From: Nymphaea colorata
Taxonomy: Eukaryota; Streptophyta; Magnoliopsida; Nymphaeales; Nymphaeaceae
Direction of reading: 5' to 3'
Assembly: GCF_008831285.2 (NCBI RefSeq)
Contig: NC_045151.1
Location: forward strand, 174,544-238,543
DNA length: 64,000 nt
This document shows positions 1 to 12,588 of this stretch, in pieces. Both the position numbers and the translations under genes were made by a program. The notes under the pieces are model-generated. The model saw only the letters and a list, made by a program, of their open reading frames with translations, searched no databases and was not told the DNA's origin. Numbering within the stretch: the first letter of the stretch is position 1; each line of letters opens with the position of its first letter.

Positions 1-372
1 TTGTGTAACCTATTTATACATTAAGAAAACATATATTTTCTGTAGATTTTAAGAAAATTATTTGAACAAATTTGAACTGATTTTTACTGGCTTCCACAAG
101 AATGTGTTATTCACTAATTCTAGCAGTGTTTCATGCTTTTCCATGATAAAATATGATATTCAAGCGTTCAAGAACTGGGGGTTATGTTGTCAATCATTTG
201 AGAGTCGCGTTAGAACCAAGAATCAAATAAAAATGAATGACAATTTGATCAACATTTGTGCAAAGACACAACACTCTCTGTAGTTCGTTTTTTCTCTAAA
301 ACAACATATTTTTCTTCAATTTATTCACATTTGTTTTCTTGTTATTTTCACTGTTGCTGTCCCATTTTAGTT

Positions 373-458
373 AGACTACTTGTTCGCCAGGCTCAAACTA
401 ATGCTGAATGGCTGGTGGGAGAAAAGATTGGAAGTGTGCCTTCGCAGCTAAAACGAGT
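373..458 (+). other. Exon-like block in the repeat (unrecognised protein)
   Basis: A pyrimidine-rich tract ending in TTTTAG precedes an open stretch reading VRLLVRQAQTNAEWLVGEKI, followed by a possible GTAACT donor. The same block recurs with substitutions near 46038, 47216 and 48266, once per tandem unit. The residues RPLVRQ, NVE and LVGE.IGS are kept best, while one copy is frameshifted and another ends in a stop. This suggests an old coding exon carried by the repeat. I do not recognise the protein family. Confidence 0.35.
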
Positions 459-1804
459 AACTTTAAGCTATTTCATTGCTTATTCTAGCTGTTTGCAGAA
501 ATGTTTATTTTATTGTTTATATTTGAATGTAGTACAAAGGTGTGTATTTAAATGCAACTTCCACATAAACTTCCAAAGCACATAGTCTGCAACAATGTCA
601 TTATAATCAATTTCATAATCAAATCTATCAGCTACCACATTGGGGTAAACTGAAATGGAATAATTTAATAAGAATTTGGTAGGAATTGATAAAAAATCAT
701 AACATACATATATTTGTCTTCAATATGAAAATTAACAAAAGAGAACTTGAGAAACTCAAATAATCATAATAATTATAAATAGTAATAGACAAATAAATCA
801 ATAAACAATGACACATTGCACGATTAAAAAAGCCATGAAATCAAAGTGATTGCCATAAGCTATGACCAATGATTAACACGAACTGAATATGTTTTTTACT
901 TGTTTATTTTACATACTTATTATGTTATCAGTTGCTTTTAAAAATATTATGAACTTTGTAGTTTTGGTCTTGATGCTTACGCTTCACTAAGATTCAGTTT
1001 GCGTTGCCTAGCTTCACTATGTTAGTGCTTTGCTTCACATCATCACATTTAACAACATCGGAAATAACTTTAATTTTTGACTAAAACATGAATACCTTTC
1101 AGCTGTCATCCTTCGTGAAGTGAACAAATATTTAGACCAATAAAGAATCATGTTTTTAGATCAAGAGGTACTAATTTAGAGTGGCACAAATATAATTTTT
1201 CAAAACTTTTACATAGGGCAATTGAAACTTTTTAAAGAATACATGTAAAAATTTTGTTTTTGAAATTTTGATAGTGGGGCAAGGCCCTTGCTGCCCCCCC
1301 TGGCAGCATCTGATGTCAACATTAATATAGAACCTGAAATTTTCATGTTTGTCACCAAATACATCAGGAGACATATTTTTTACTTCTATATAGAGCCCCC
1401 AAATTTTAGTTCTAGAATTTCACATCCAAGTTTTCAAGCAAAGTTAAATATAAGGGGCCTTTCCAACAATTCTACTCTCTCAATAAAACCACAAATTTAA
1501 ATTAGAAAATTTTGAATATGGAGATTTTGTCTTTTGGGAGGTACATTGTTAGCCCTAAATTTGGGTGAAATTCAATGCCAACATTAATATTAAAACCTAA
1601 TTTATATCCTTTCCATCAACTGCATCAAGAAAAGAGGTTTTTCTATTTATACATATAGATTTCAAATCTGAATAATTTGCTACCTTAATGCTAGCACTGT
1701 ATCTCTCATTGTATGTGTCTATGACATCCTAGTTTTCAAACGATATATGTGTGTGTGTGTTGGGGGGGGGATGGTGTTTCTTTTCGCCAAATCTATTCTC
1801 TCAA

Positions 1805-2200
1805 ATAAAGCACAAGTTAGAAAAACAAAGATACAAATACTTGAACTTTGGAACGTACAGTTGGTAATACTAAATGTTAGGTGTCATATGAGGCAACTAG
1901 TAATATTAAAATATAAAATTATCATAACTGTCATTGTCATTTATGTGTGACTTATAATAGATAACTATTACCTTGATTGGGATGAATGTGGTGAAATTTC
2001 TTATAAAGCACAAGTTAGGAAAACAAAGATACAAATACTTGAACTTTGGAAGGTACAGTTGGTAATACTAAATGTTAGGTGTCATATGAGGCAACTAGTA
2101 ATATTAAAATATAAAATTATCATCACTGTCATTGTCATTTATGTATGACTTATAATAGACAACTATTACCTTGATTGGGATGAATGTGGCGAAATTTCTT
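1805..2200. repeat. 198-bp tandem duplication
   Basis: A block starting ATAAAGCACAAGTTAG at 1805 recurs at 2003 with few differences, each copy running through a GGCAACTAGTAATATTAAAAT stretch to TTACCTTGATTGGGATG. The other large repeat copy (near 49690) has only one such block and a different 440-bp stretch after it, so the duplication arose after the copies separated. Confidence 0.75.
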
Positions 2201-3756
2201 ATAATATGTGCTTTATGAACATGTATATTGGACAATCGGGGTTTAGAGCTTGGCAGTTTCTATCTGGTCAAACAAAACTACAAAAAGAGCATATACCAGC
2301 TTGGTATCCCATTGGGTGAGACGGTAGAATAGAGGAAGAAATTGAACAAAGAGAGAAAAGAGATAGAGAAGGGGAGAGAGGTGGAGATTTTTTTTTCCCC
2401 TCTTTTTGGTGTGAAAAGATAGAGTGAGGTCGCCCATTGTTGAGGAAATTATAAAGCAGAGTTTGGTTGGTTTGGTTTGGAAGCTTTAACTATACCAAAA
2501 AAAAAACAAAGTCTATAGTTAGAAATTCCATCTTAAGTCAACTTATTTAAAGGGGTCCTACCAACTAAAGAGAAATACCTTGACACGTTCAGTACAATGC
2601 AATAGCTCCGCTCATCTAAGAGATTGAATTTGGTGCATGCCTCTGCGAACATATGCACCAAAGGAGGAGATGAGATATTTTAAAAAAAAATTTATAGACA
2701 TTTTAAACTTTTTCACTTTTTTTCCACTTTTTTTTCATTTTTTTTACCTTTATAAAAACTTTGCTTCTTTTTTTAATGGGAGAGTATTTTGGTCACTATA
2801 TACCCATGTGCACATTTTTTTGTGCACAAGGGTGTACGCATAACCAGCTTTGAATGTCATTCTTGTTTGCCCTTTGCAGCAAAGACTGAAAGTTAGTTAT
2901 ACAACTAAAACTTAACTCTTTCTACACTTATCAATTATCAATATCATTCTAGGAACTAAATGCGAAAGACACCCTTATAAATGACCTCAACTATCTCAAA
3001 AGCTATGCTCTGCCACCACCCTTGACTTCAATGTTGCATTTGGTTTCCCACCTGAACTTGCTTACCTTGTTCACAATAAAACATGAACAAAGTCGAGAAT
3101 CAATAAGTCTCGCCAAAACAATACCCATTAAAAACTTCACCAACAAAAAGATCAGATGTTTGATAGTTGATAAATGTAAAAAGTATAAAGAGTTTTAGTT
3201 GTATCAGCAACTTTAGACTTTGCTGCAAAAGACAAGCGAGAATTGGCTGCCATAATGGCTTCTCAGGTGACGTCCATAAGTAAGTATATATATCAGCTGA
3301 GCTATTGGTCCACTGGACGTGTCTTATGAAATTTTCAACAACAATTAACACATTAGGTAATCAAGATATTCCTACTTAGTTGGTAGAATTTCTTTCTTTC
3401 TAGGTGGGTAGGAGATGTGTTTCATCCTACCATCCAAAAAAGAGCAGATGCTGCCATCCACACCCTCATCCCCTTAAGGTACGAGGCCTATTTTGGCTGC
3501 CTCGGTGGGCCAGCTTCACCATACTTCAATTTGCACGTTAGTGACCCTTCCCCCATCCCTCCACCATTGTACAATATAAAGAGTTGATGCCTAGAGATTC
3601 GAAAATGATAACTGATAACCTAATCTCTAACTATATGACATTGTTTTTTATATAGTTAAAGCAAGAATCTTCCAAACCCTACCACCCAATCTTTGCTTTA
3701 TAATTTGCTCAACAACGGGCAACCTTATTATACCTTTCCACATGAAAAAAAGAAAG

Positions 3757-3757
<1 letters not shown>

Positions 3758-3789
<32 letters not shown>

Positions 3790-3812
3790 CTGTGTGTGGG
3801 TGTGTGTGTTGA
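3758..3812. repeat. (CT)n/(GT)n microsatellite
   Basis: A run of TC dinucleotides passes directly into a TG-rich run. No function is implied. Confidence 0.9.
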
Positions 3813-3977
3813 AGCATCTCTAGTTGTAATCGATATGTGTGTTTTTTTTTTTCTTTTGTGATTCTAGTTGTATGCTTTCTTGCTATTAGGTTTGAGTTTA
3901 AATTCTGGTTTTCACTGTGAGGCTTTAAGCTGTCATATGCCATATGTTTTTCACTTTGAGTCTTTAATCAACAATAT

Positions 3978-4940
3978 GCCATATGGTTCATGGCTTTTAT
4001 TTTTCTATTCATTTTTATCCTTGTGAATCGTTATGCACCTCTTTCTTAGCTACTACATTTTTTTATGCATGACTTATAGTAAATAGCTAAGATCTTATTA
4101 AATTGATATTGTCATATATTTGATGCTAAAAGTTTATTTAGGCCATGTGTGAAGTTAGAAATGTTATTGCACTGGGATGACAATTCAAATTTTAGCAGCA
4201 TTCTGATTTGCAGCAAAAAAAATTACCCTGACAGAATTTTTTTTTTGGTAGGTAGCGTCCTCTAACCTTGCTTCATTAGGTGGAGTAAGGAAAGAGTTTT
4301 TTCCAAAATAAAGCCTTTTTTGTTTAATCTGCCCTAATACTGTCAACAAGGTTGCCATTCTTTATGATAGGATATGTACATATAACTTGCCCCTACCTAA
4401 TCTTGAAGTGATCCCATAGTTCTTTCTTTTCTCAATCATCCCAACTTCTCCATTCTCTAATCTGTTATATGCCATATGGTTCATGGCTTTTATTTTTCTC
4501 TGCATTTTTATCCTTGTGAATCGTTATGCACCTCTTTCTTAGATATTACATTTTTTTATGCATGTCTTATAGTAAACAGCTAAGATATTATTCAATTGAG
4601 ATTGTCTTGTATTTGTTTCTAAAAGTTTATTTAGGCCATGTGTGAGGTTAGAAATGTTATTGCACTGGGATGACAATTCAAATTTTAGCAGCATTTTGAT
4701 TTGCAGAAAAAAATTTACCCTAACAGAATTTTTTTTTTTTTTTTGGTAGGAAGCGTCCTCTAACCTTACTTCATTTGGTGGAGTAAGGGAAGAGTTTTTT
4801 CCAAAATAAGGCCTTTTTAGTTTAATCTGCCCTAATACTATCAACAAGGTTGCCATTCTTTATGATGGGATATGTACATATAACTAATGCAAAATTAATT
4901 AAATAGAGAATGACTGTCACTTGTGAAAAGAGAAAACCAA
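3978..4940. repeat. 493-bp tandem duplication inside the large repeat
   Basis: The sequence starting GCCATATGGTTCATGGC at 3978 recurs at 4471 and the two blocks stay alignable for several hundred bases, including a poly-T stretch followed by GGTAGG.AGCGTCCTCTAACC. Related single copies occur at 51840-52200 and, inverted, at 37060-37500. Confidence 0.75.
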
Positions 4941-5147
4941 AGAAGAAAAAGTCGCTATTGGCCCTCTAGGCGTGCACTAGCAAAAGAGTGTTGTAGGATT
5001 TGCACTCTGAAGGTCATGGTCTATGCACTAAAAACCGAACGCTCCCTTTTCCTCTTCCTCTTCACCATTATATTATAAATTTGATTTCCTGTAACTACCA
5101 AAGATCAACAACGCCAGATGCTACGCAAGCTTTTCTTGCTTGATTCT

Positions 5148-6036
5148 GCAGATATCTCTGGGTCACGCAGATCAGCCGCTGAAAGTGTCTGCAACAATAT
5201 CCGCAAGAAGAAATAAAAAGAGCTTTATAAAATTGCATTACTTGCATGCACCATTATAAAAACACAGACGGAAGACAAACCCTAAAAATTTGAATATACT
5301 ATATATATATATATATATATAAAATAAATTGTATTGATCGACATGAAGTAGGCTTGTCTAAATTTACATCTATCACCATAGTTCAATGTCCAAGGAGAAC
5401 ATTAAACTTGATTTAGCTCAACTCCTCTAGATTTTGGATAACTATAGGAGAAGAAGTTGACATGACTCAGATATAAGTATGTCAAATGAAGCAACCAAGA
5501 ATTCATAATCTAAAAAATTGCACAGAAAGAGGGGAAAATAATGAATAAAAAAATTGCTAAGACGTGAGAGAAACCGTAGAACATCGATATCAATGGTTGG
5601 TTGCTTACTTAACTTATTTAGCATAAATTTAACAATTTGGTGAAGGAGATATAGTCTAAAAGGAAGTAGAGCATTATGATTCTCGCAATACCCTTGCATG
5701 AATAAACTCTTCGATGCGGCCATTAGGGAAACGACCAAGAAGCCGAGGCCCTTGCCCATGCCTTGACATGCATTCAAACGTACGTATTTCATCCTTGCGA
5801 TCGAAGAAGACGTCAACTCCTTCGCCGTATATCCTAACCAGGACCTTCCTGGACAACGCGCCCTTCTTCGTCAGCCAATGACACTGGTAAACCTCGTTGG
5901 TCATCGCTCCTTTGAGGCGGACCACCTTTAGTTCCTTCTCGTCAACGATATCTTCCCATCCCGCTGCCAATGATTGAAGGAGCTTCTGCGCTTCCTTGGG
6001 AAGGGAATGCTCCGCTTCTCTGCAATTTGCCACCAT
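5148..6036 (-). pseudogene. Choline kinase, exon 1 plus truncated exon 2
   Basis: The family phosphorylates choline with ATP, the first step of the CDP-choline route to phosphatidylcholine, in the cytosol. On the minus strand an ATG at 6036 opens exon 1 (about 115 codons). It reads through [19 protein letters not shown] and [18 protein letters not shown] to [20 protein letters not shown], the N-terminal kinase lobe of plant choline/ethanolamine kinases. A donor (AGG|GTATTG) lies at 5692. About 500 bp later an acceptor TTGCAG precedes exon 2 at about 5191, reading TLSAADLRDPEISA. After about 14 residues this changes abruptly into the 1-5145 repeat. The catalytic Brenner motif and C-lobe are absent, so the gene is truncated and probably non-functional. 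The reading frame is open upstream of the ATG to 6291, but that part does not resemble the family. Confidence 0.85.
5297..5322. repeat. (AT)n microsatellite in choline kinase intron 1
   Basis: About eleven AT dinucleotides lie within the intron between the two choline kinase exons. Confidence 0.9.
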
Positions 6037-7239
6037 GTCGGAAGAAACCAACCGGCTCACCGAGTAGATCGAGAATTTCTCCAAAGAAGACCTCAAACTC
6101 GTCCGGGAAATGCAAATCCTAGAAGCAATTCGGCATCGATATCTCAATTTACGCCGACCCAAATCATTCAAACCGTTCAAACTATTTTTCCCAGTAAAGG
6201 AACCCAAACGTTCCCCGAGGAAATGCAAATCTTGCATGAAATTCGCGTCCCTTATTGACCACTTTTCCTGAAATACCATGTCAAGTATCATATTTTCTCA
6301 TTTCTGAAAAGCCGCGAAGGAATGCAAGTCCAAGCGTTTTGCCTTTCCATGCAGATCATTTAATTAGAACGTGAAGGGCAGAAGATGGAATATTTGCTTT
6401 TTGGAAAATGAAACGTTGGCTTTCTGCTTTGTTATGATAAAAATTGGTTCTTTCGTTTATTAAGTTAGATTACAGAGTAGCAGAGTTTTTAAAAAATTAT
6501 TTAGTACTTAGTAAACTTGTAAGATCGTTATCTTTTAATTTAAAAAAGTACTGAATTTATTTCTGATTGCCACATTTAAAAAGAATAAATCTTGGCCAGG
6601 GAAAATCCCATTTGAAAGCAATTTTAGGAAATATAATTTTTTATCATGCAGAAGCTCAATAAACAACAAAATGTTAATAACATAGGCCATACTGGAATAA
6701 GAAATTAACTGGTTAAAAAAACTATTACTATAATATATATATATTCAAGTTATTGTCAATATTTGACTCATTTAAACGGTGTAACTATTGTACAAATTAT
6801 GTTCACAAGCTTGTTTAATCTTTAGGTAGAGCCAGACATATATTTCCATCGTGAAATCAAAATATTTTTACAGCATGTGTTAATCATTGTTCAAAGCATA
6901 TGGCAAATCACCTTGATTTCAAGGATTATTTAATGGTTCAATGTGTCATAGTTTATTCATTTACTTGTTTATTACTATTTATAATTAAACAACTTAAAAT
7001 TGCTCCTTCCAAGCAGTGGAGGCATACTTTCAATCTCTTTTCCAACCAAACATTAAGCATGGATGCGCACCTGATGAACAAGTGGTCTAACTACAATGAG
7101 ACATCAACAGCGAAAATAACAAGAAAACAAATGCGAATAAATTGAAGAAAAATATGCCAATTTTAAGAAAAACTGGTCAACTTGGAGAGCGTTGTGTTCT
7201 TTGTTCAATTATTAATCAATTTTCCCAATTTATTTTTTT
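6037..7239. other. Upstream region of the choline kinase fragment; no other gene seen
   Basis: The first 250 bp would be 5' untranslated and promoter sequence for the choline kinase fragment. The rest is AT-rich with no recognisable coding block. Similarity to the long-LTR retroelement starts at about 7240. Confidence 0.5.
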
Positions 7240-7847
7240 ATATGGAAGTAGTAAAATGTAAAGAAATATGCACTATGAGTATTGAAGCTAGAAAATTATT
7301 GGGCTGAATATAAATGAGGGAAAAAGAATGCATGAGTTGAGCCAATAACTAGCTATTATGTTTAAGAATATGAGGTTAGACCAATGAATAAATAGGGAAT
7401 TGACAAAATATGATAAAATGTAGATCTTGAAGTAATTCTGAAAAAAGGATTTGCTGAATGACAATATTTGAAAAATCAATGCCATTCAGATAGTATGGTT
7501 AAAGCATGAGCTTATGCCATTATCGATTTGAACACTGGATAGAGATGATTAAAGGAGACATCGATTTAAATGAGGAAGATGGAGCATAAAAATATTAAAT
7601 TGACTTAAGATTGTATGAAGATAAGCATGCATTCATCATACAATGATAAACATCCAACATTTTCAAAAGTCATTTTTATCATGCATATATTCGGAAAAGG
7701 AGCATAGGACCCTAATTGAGTTTCATTTGATCAATTATGTTCCATATAAGATATGCCAATATACCTTAGCCAAGAGGGTTAGTATGAATATAGAATTCTC
7801 CATTAGGCAACTAGGGGTAAGGTTTATTTACTTCTTCTTGGACACTC

Positions 7848-10236
7848 TTCAATCCAAGGGCTATGCTTATCATTGATGCATTTCATTTTGATTTAAACAT
7901 CTCTTCATTCTATATGTGGTGTGGTGTTTGAGAAAATGGTAAAGACTTGATATTTGAAGATTTTGAGAAAGTTTTGAAGAATCATTTGAGAGTGTAAAAC
8001 ATTTTGATTTGGAAAATCTTAGATTGAGAAATCATTACAAATATTATTTGAAAACATTTGAAGATCATCTTTTGGAAATCACTTCGGTGTTCTCTTAAGA
8101 CTTTAAGTAGGTTTGTGGTTTTGCTCTAATTCGGCTGCTACCTCATTAGAGTTCTATCTCATCTTGCTTAAGATCTTTTAGAAATGTGTTTGTGATCATT
8201 TGTTATATTAAGTAAATGTGGATGAATGAATGCATTGATTCTACATTATTCATTCCTACCACAAAATTCATCTAAAGACATTCCTACCATCACATATATC
8301 TAAGATTTTTCTAATAAATATTTTTGAGGAAAAGAGAAAAGTTTTTGAAAATGAAATGAGGTTGTACACCATCAACCATGATTTCAATATTGGGTCATTA
8401 CTTTGAGGTTTGGTCTTAGTGAAGTCCATAAATAGAAAAGATCTTGAAAGAAAAATGTTCAAAAGAATACAAAAGATAATGACTTGATCACAAGAAAAAT
8501 ACAAAGGAGAGAGAGAGAAAGAGATCTTAAAAATCACTCAATCAAATATTTAAAAGAAAGAGAGATATGTATTCATATACGTATTTATATATACACGTAT
8601 ATATATACATATAGATACGTATATGAAGTCTTGTGAAAATGAGGTTTAAATCAAATAGAGAAGAGAATATCACTTTAGAGAGAGAGAGTGAGTTATTTGA
8701 AAATGGAATACACGTATACATATTCATATATACGTATACGAGACTTTGTAAAAGTATGTTAAATCATAAAGAGAGAATGATAAAGAAAGATATTCATGTG
8801 CATGTTTACGTATATAACATGTATATACACATATGTGTTCATGAATATTAAAATCAAGAAATGACTTAAAAATATCTGACTTCAATTTTGATGTAAGCCA
8901 AAGGGGAACTTGGGTTCATGCAAGAACTTAAGTTAAGTCTCCAAGGCCACATTAAAGAGGGTATTTAGCTTTGATAATCTTTTGAAAAACATGCTTCCAA
9001 ATATGAACATAAAATCATATTATTTATTTCAAGAAAATACATTTCTTCAACCATTGGGTATATAAGAAAATCAATTACTTATGAAATGGAAAATAACAAA
9101 GCACTCATTGGGGTTTTTAATCAGGTGATTGAGAAATAAACTAAGCATAAAAATGACATGAATATTCACTTTAACATGTACAAGTTCGTGAAGGGATTTT
9201 CCGGGTTGGACAAGTCCTAACCTCAAAAATCAACACAAGAATGAAGAAATCTCAACCCCAAGCATTTATTCTCACTGTGGATTTGCTCATCAATTAAGGA
9301 AAAATTATAACATCATGCATAAACATCATCTCAAGCATATATGATGAGCAAGACAATGTAACAAGCATGTTTTTGGAGATAAATGAAGAAATAGAATTTA
9401 GTTCGCCTTGCTCATACTCTCGGTGCACTCAAGAGTAGCTCTTTATTCCAAATAGGAAATCTTTAGAGTTTTCTTACATGGCCATGGGGAGGTAGCAAGA
9501 GGAAATGAAAATATATGAAAATAAAAGGAAAATTACATACCTCGAATATGATAGATTTAGAAATGAGTCATCCCTCTTGAATGATCTGGCAGTCCCCTTG
9601 GATGAAGCTCCAAGATGATGAAAATATCCCTCTAAGAGGTCTTCTTGTGCTCAATTGAAGAGTTTGAACTTGGAGAGGCTTGCTCCCATGGTTGGAGAAT
9701 GAGAAGAAGGAGAAGATAAGAAGAGAAAAATGAAAAGAGAGGCAAATCTTCAAGTGAAGAAGCATTAGAAATCTCCCAAGGGTTACCGATGCCCAAGAGG
9801 AAGGATTGTGGGGGTATTTATAGAGATTTTTTTAGCCAAAATTTGAAATTCAAAATTTAAATTCATGAGCGAAGAGCTTTGGAGCCAAAATTCAAAATTT
9901 GAATTTAAGATTGAATTTAAGAGAAAAGAGCTTTGGAGCTAAAATTCAAAATTCAGAATTCGGGAGGGAAGACTGTGGGGGTGTTTATAGAATGTTTTGG
10001 AATTCTCAATTTGGATCTAAACTTAGATTTTGAATCTAATTTGGATCTGATAATTAGATTTTGGATTTGAATATTGCGTATAAGGTAGGGTTTTGAATTT
10101 GAATTTTGTGTTTTGGTTTGGACAACGGTTAAGAAAATTCATTTTGGATCAAATAATCTCAAATTTGTTTTGAGTTTAAAATTTAAATCCAAATAACAAA
10201 ATAATAGCCTTTTTCAAAAAATTTAGGGTGATAACA
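7848..10236 (-). repeat. Long terminal repeat, copy A
   Basis: On the minus strand the LTR starts TGTTATCACCC at 10236 and runs leftward through the TATAAATA box to a broken end near 7848, where it should continue to GGATGCAAACA. It matches the LTR copies at 54158-58539 and 62142-64000, but lacks the 828-bp duplication and the 688-bp insertion seen in the 54158 copy. It carries TACGTA-rich stretches at 8570-8840 that became long AT runs in the younger copies. Confidence 0.7.
9815..9822 (-). promoter_or_regulatory. Candidate LTR TATA box
   Basis: On the minus strand this reads TATAAATA followed by CCCCCAC, about 415 bp inside the U3 end of the LTR. The motif and its surroundings are conserved at 57161 and 57996 in the other LTR, which supports a real core promoter for the retroelement. 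Confidence 0.5.
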
Positions 10237-10379
10237 GATGTCTGTCATTGTTACTAAGCCAGCATTTGTCATTCTTAAGGGCATAAATAAACACCCCAAA
10301 TTTTGAGTGATGAAGATTTTGGTTAGAAAGATTAAGATGTTGGAACTGCATTTCAGGTTTTAACCTCTTATCTACACAG

Positions 10380-10620
10380 GTTGTTTGAGCTTACATTGCA
10401 GTTTAATTCCTTGCCTACGTGGGTTTGCCGATATTGAATTCAGGTTTAACCACCCTCAATGGATTGCCTTGACTTGCATCGCAAGTTTAACCCCTTACTT
10501 GTGTGGGTTGCTTTGGCTTACGTTGCAGGTTGAACTCATTGCCTACATGGGTTGCTCTTTTTTTCATAATTTCAGTTTTTACTCCTTTCTTAAATGGGTT
10601 GCTCCATAACAAGTGGCAAT
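10380..10620. repeat. Diverged ~45-bp tandem repeats (retroelement internal region)
   Basis: Units resembling GGTTTAACCCCTTGCCTGC followed by TGGGTTGC and TTGGCTTGCATTGCA recur several times. The same array is present at 58660-58970 in the younger element, where it has more copies. Confidence 0.65.
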
Positions 10621-12588
10621 GTCGGCAAAGAACCCTCATCACCTCGAATACTTTTGTTGGAGCAATAAATGAGACCATATTGCTCCAACATTAGATGTGA
10701 CAAGAAGACTTTTTATCACCTCGAGTGCCCTATTGTGAAGTTTTTGTTTTCACCAAAGGCTAGATTTTGAGCTTGTTTAGTAAAATTCCTCAAACTAGCC
10801 CTTGGGTTGAGCTTGCTTTGAAAAAGCTTTTGGCCAAACGGCCAAGTTGTGCTTGCTTCATAAGATTCCCTTCCTCGCGACCAGGTTCAGATAACTTTAG
10901 AAATCTCCTAACCTAGCTGCCGAATTGTGCTTGATCAAATCTTTAGCTTAGTAGCTCAATCAATTTGATTGAGATATGATCCCCTTTTTATGGACAATGA
11001 TGATTGTGAAAGAAAAGGATGTGCTGCAAAAGCAATTTAGAAATAACTCGAAGTATTCATAATAAAAAAAATGCCCCAATATTAGCAATTGCCATGATTG
11101 ATAATAGATATGATCTGATTCAAAACAGAATGTACGAATGTACGAATGTACTAGGTAGAATGTAGAAGGTTGATACTTAGATTGAAGCAAAAATAATGGA
11201 AAATGCTCCAACGAAAAAAAAGGTATGGACAAAATTATATAAAAAAAATCCGCTAAAAGGAAAATGAGGGTGCAAGGTAATATCATTTATATGAGGTTTG
11301 GTATGAAAGAATTTTTGTTTTGTCTTTAATGAGAAGAAATTGAGACAAAGCTTGTACAAAAAAAATTTGTTATAAGAATATGATCGGTAGATGGTGATTC
11401 TCATAGCAAGATATTAAGCTAATAATGTAGTAAAACTGAGAGTCTTAGTTTTTAAATGATTAAATCTTAAGTAGAGTATAAATATATGAGATTTGATTTA
11501 GAAAGATATAGACTTAACATGGGCGAATGAATAAGTCAAAATTAAATGTTTGACAATTGATAATATATCGGAGCAAAGCAAAGATTGGTAAAAAATGATA
11601 ACCCAAAAAAAAATCATGAAAGTAATAAAATAGGAAGAAAAAGATACTATGGGTGTTGAGGCCAAAAAAAATTATGCATGACCTGAGTCAAGCAAAGTTG
11701 GTAATTGAGATAATAGATGGCTATCATGTTCAAGAATATAAGGTCAGGCAAATAAATGAGGGATTGACAATATATAATAAAATTTAAATTTCAAAGCAGC
11801 TCTAAAAAAATGGACTTGCCAAGGGATAATTGATGACACAATGAAATTAAAGAAGTAGTAAACTGTGAAGAAATGTGCGCTATGAGTATTGAAGCTAGAA
11901 AATTATTGGGCTGAATATAAATGTGGGAAAAAGAATGCATGACTTGAGTCAATCAAAGTTGATATTTGAGCCAATAACTGGCTATCATATTTAAGAATAT
12001 GAGGTTGAACCAATGAATAAATAGGGGATTGACAAAGTATGATAAAATGTAGATCTTAAAGTAATTCTGAAAAACGGATTGCTGAATGACAGTATTTGAA
12101 AAATCAATGTCATTTAAGTAGTAGGGTTAAAGCATGAGCTTATGGCATAGTCGAGTTGAAGACTATCTAGAGATGATCAAAGGAGACATCGATTTAAATG
12201 AGGAAGATGGAGTGTAAAAATATTAAATTGACCAAAGATTGTATGAAAACATGCATGCTATGTCACACAGACACGGCTAAATAGGTCGTGTACCCGTGTC
12301 GACTCGCCAACATGGCGATTCTGACACGGGACTCAGCTGGACACCGCTAGGATCGGTTTTGGGTCATATCTGATCCAAACCCGTTACACGGACCCGACTT
12401 TTTAACATTACGCCAAAGTCGAAACCCTCGTCCCTCGCCCTTGACTTCTCTCTTCACTTCACTAGCGTGCTGTAGCAGAAGACTTCGGTGACAGCGTCCG
12501 GCGATCCACGGCAATGTCCGGTGGTGTTCGGCAGCAGCCGGCGATGGAGAGGTAAGTGGTTTTTATTTGCCGATTTAGAAGTTTTTTC

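Larger units (their letters stand above)
1..5145. repeat. Large dispersed repeat, copy 1 (segmental duplication)
   Basis: This stretch matches 47898-52640 in the same orientation almost throughout, with small indels. The match starts at the window edge, so the true left end is outside. The shared sequence includes an exon-like block near 373-458, a stretch with a C-rich run at 1270-1310, a short coding-like block at about 2217-2322 and a conserved block at 3230-3350. Compared with copy 2 it has lost about 440 bp near 1945 and gained a 198-bp tandem duplication. Its right end falls in exon 2 of choline kinase at about 5145. No transposase or polymerase is visible, so the class is unknown; it could be a large non-autonomous element or a duplicated gene region. 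Confidence 0.75.
7240..12253 (-). mobile_element. Old copy of the long-LTR non-coding retroelement (internal-LTR-internal)
   Basis: This matches the element at 54158-64000. The order here is primer-site-proximal internal sequence (7240-7847, like 61040-61650), LTR (7848-10236), then polypurine-proximal internal sequence (10237-12253, like 58540-61440). One LTR therefore joins two internal regions, as unequal recombination between elements can produce. The junction at 7848 has lost the last ~130 bp of the LTR, the primer site and ~490 bp of internal sequence. No gag or pol is encoded. The right side is cut by the hAT element at about 12254. Confidence 0.7.

Noticed and set aside
1270-1310. C-rich/GC phrase as a structured RNA or regulatory island
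   Set aside because: Shared by both large repeat copies without any other signal; probably part of the repeat.
6037-6291. N-terminal extension of choline kinase to 6291
   Set aside because: The family-like sequence starts after the ATG at 6036; the upstream part has no resemblance to the family.
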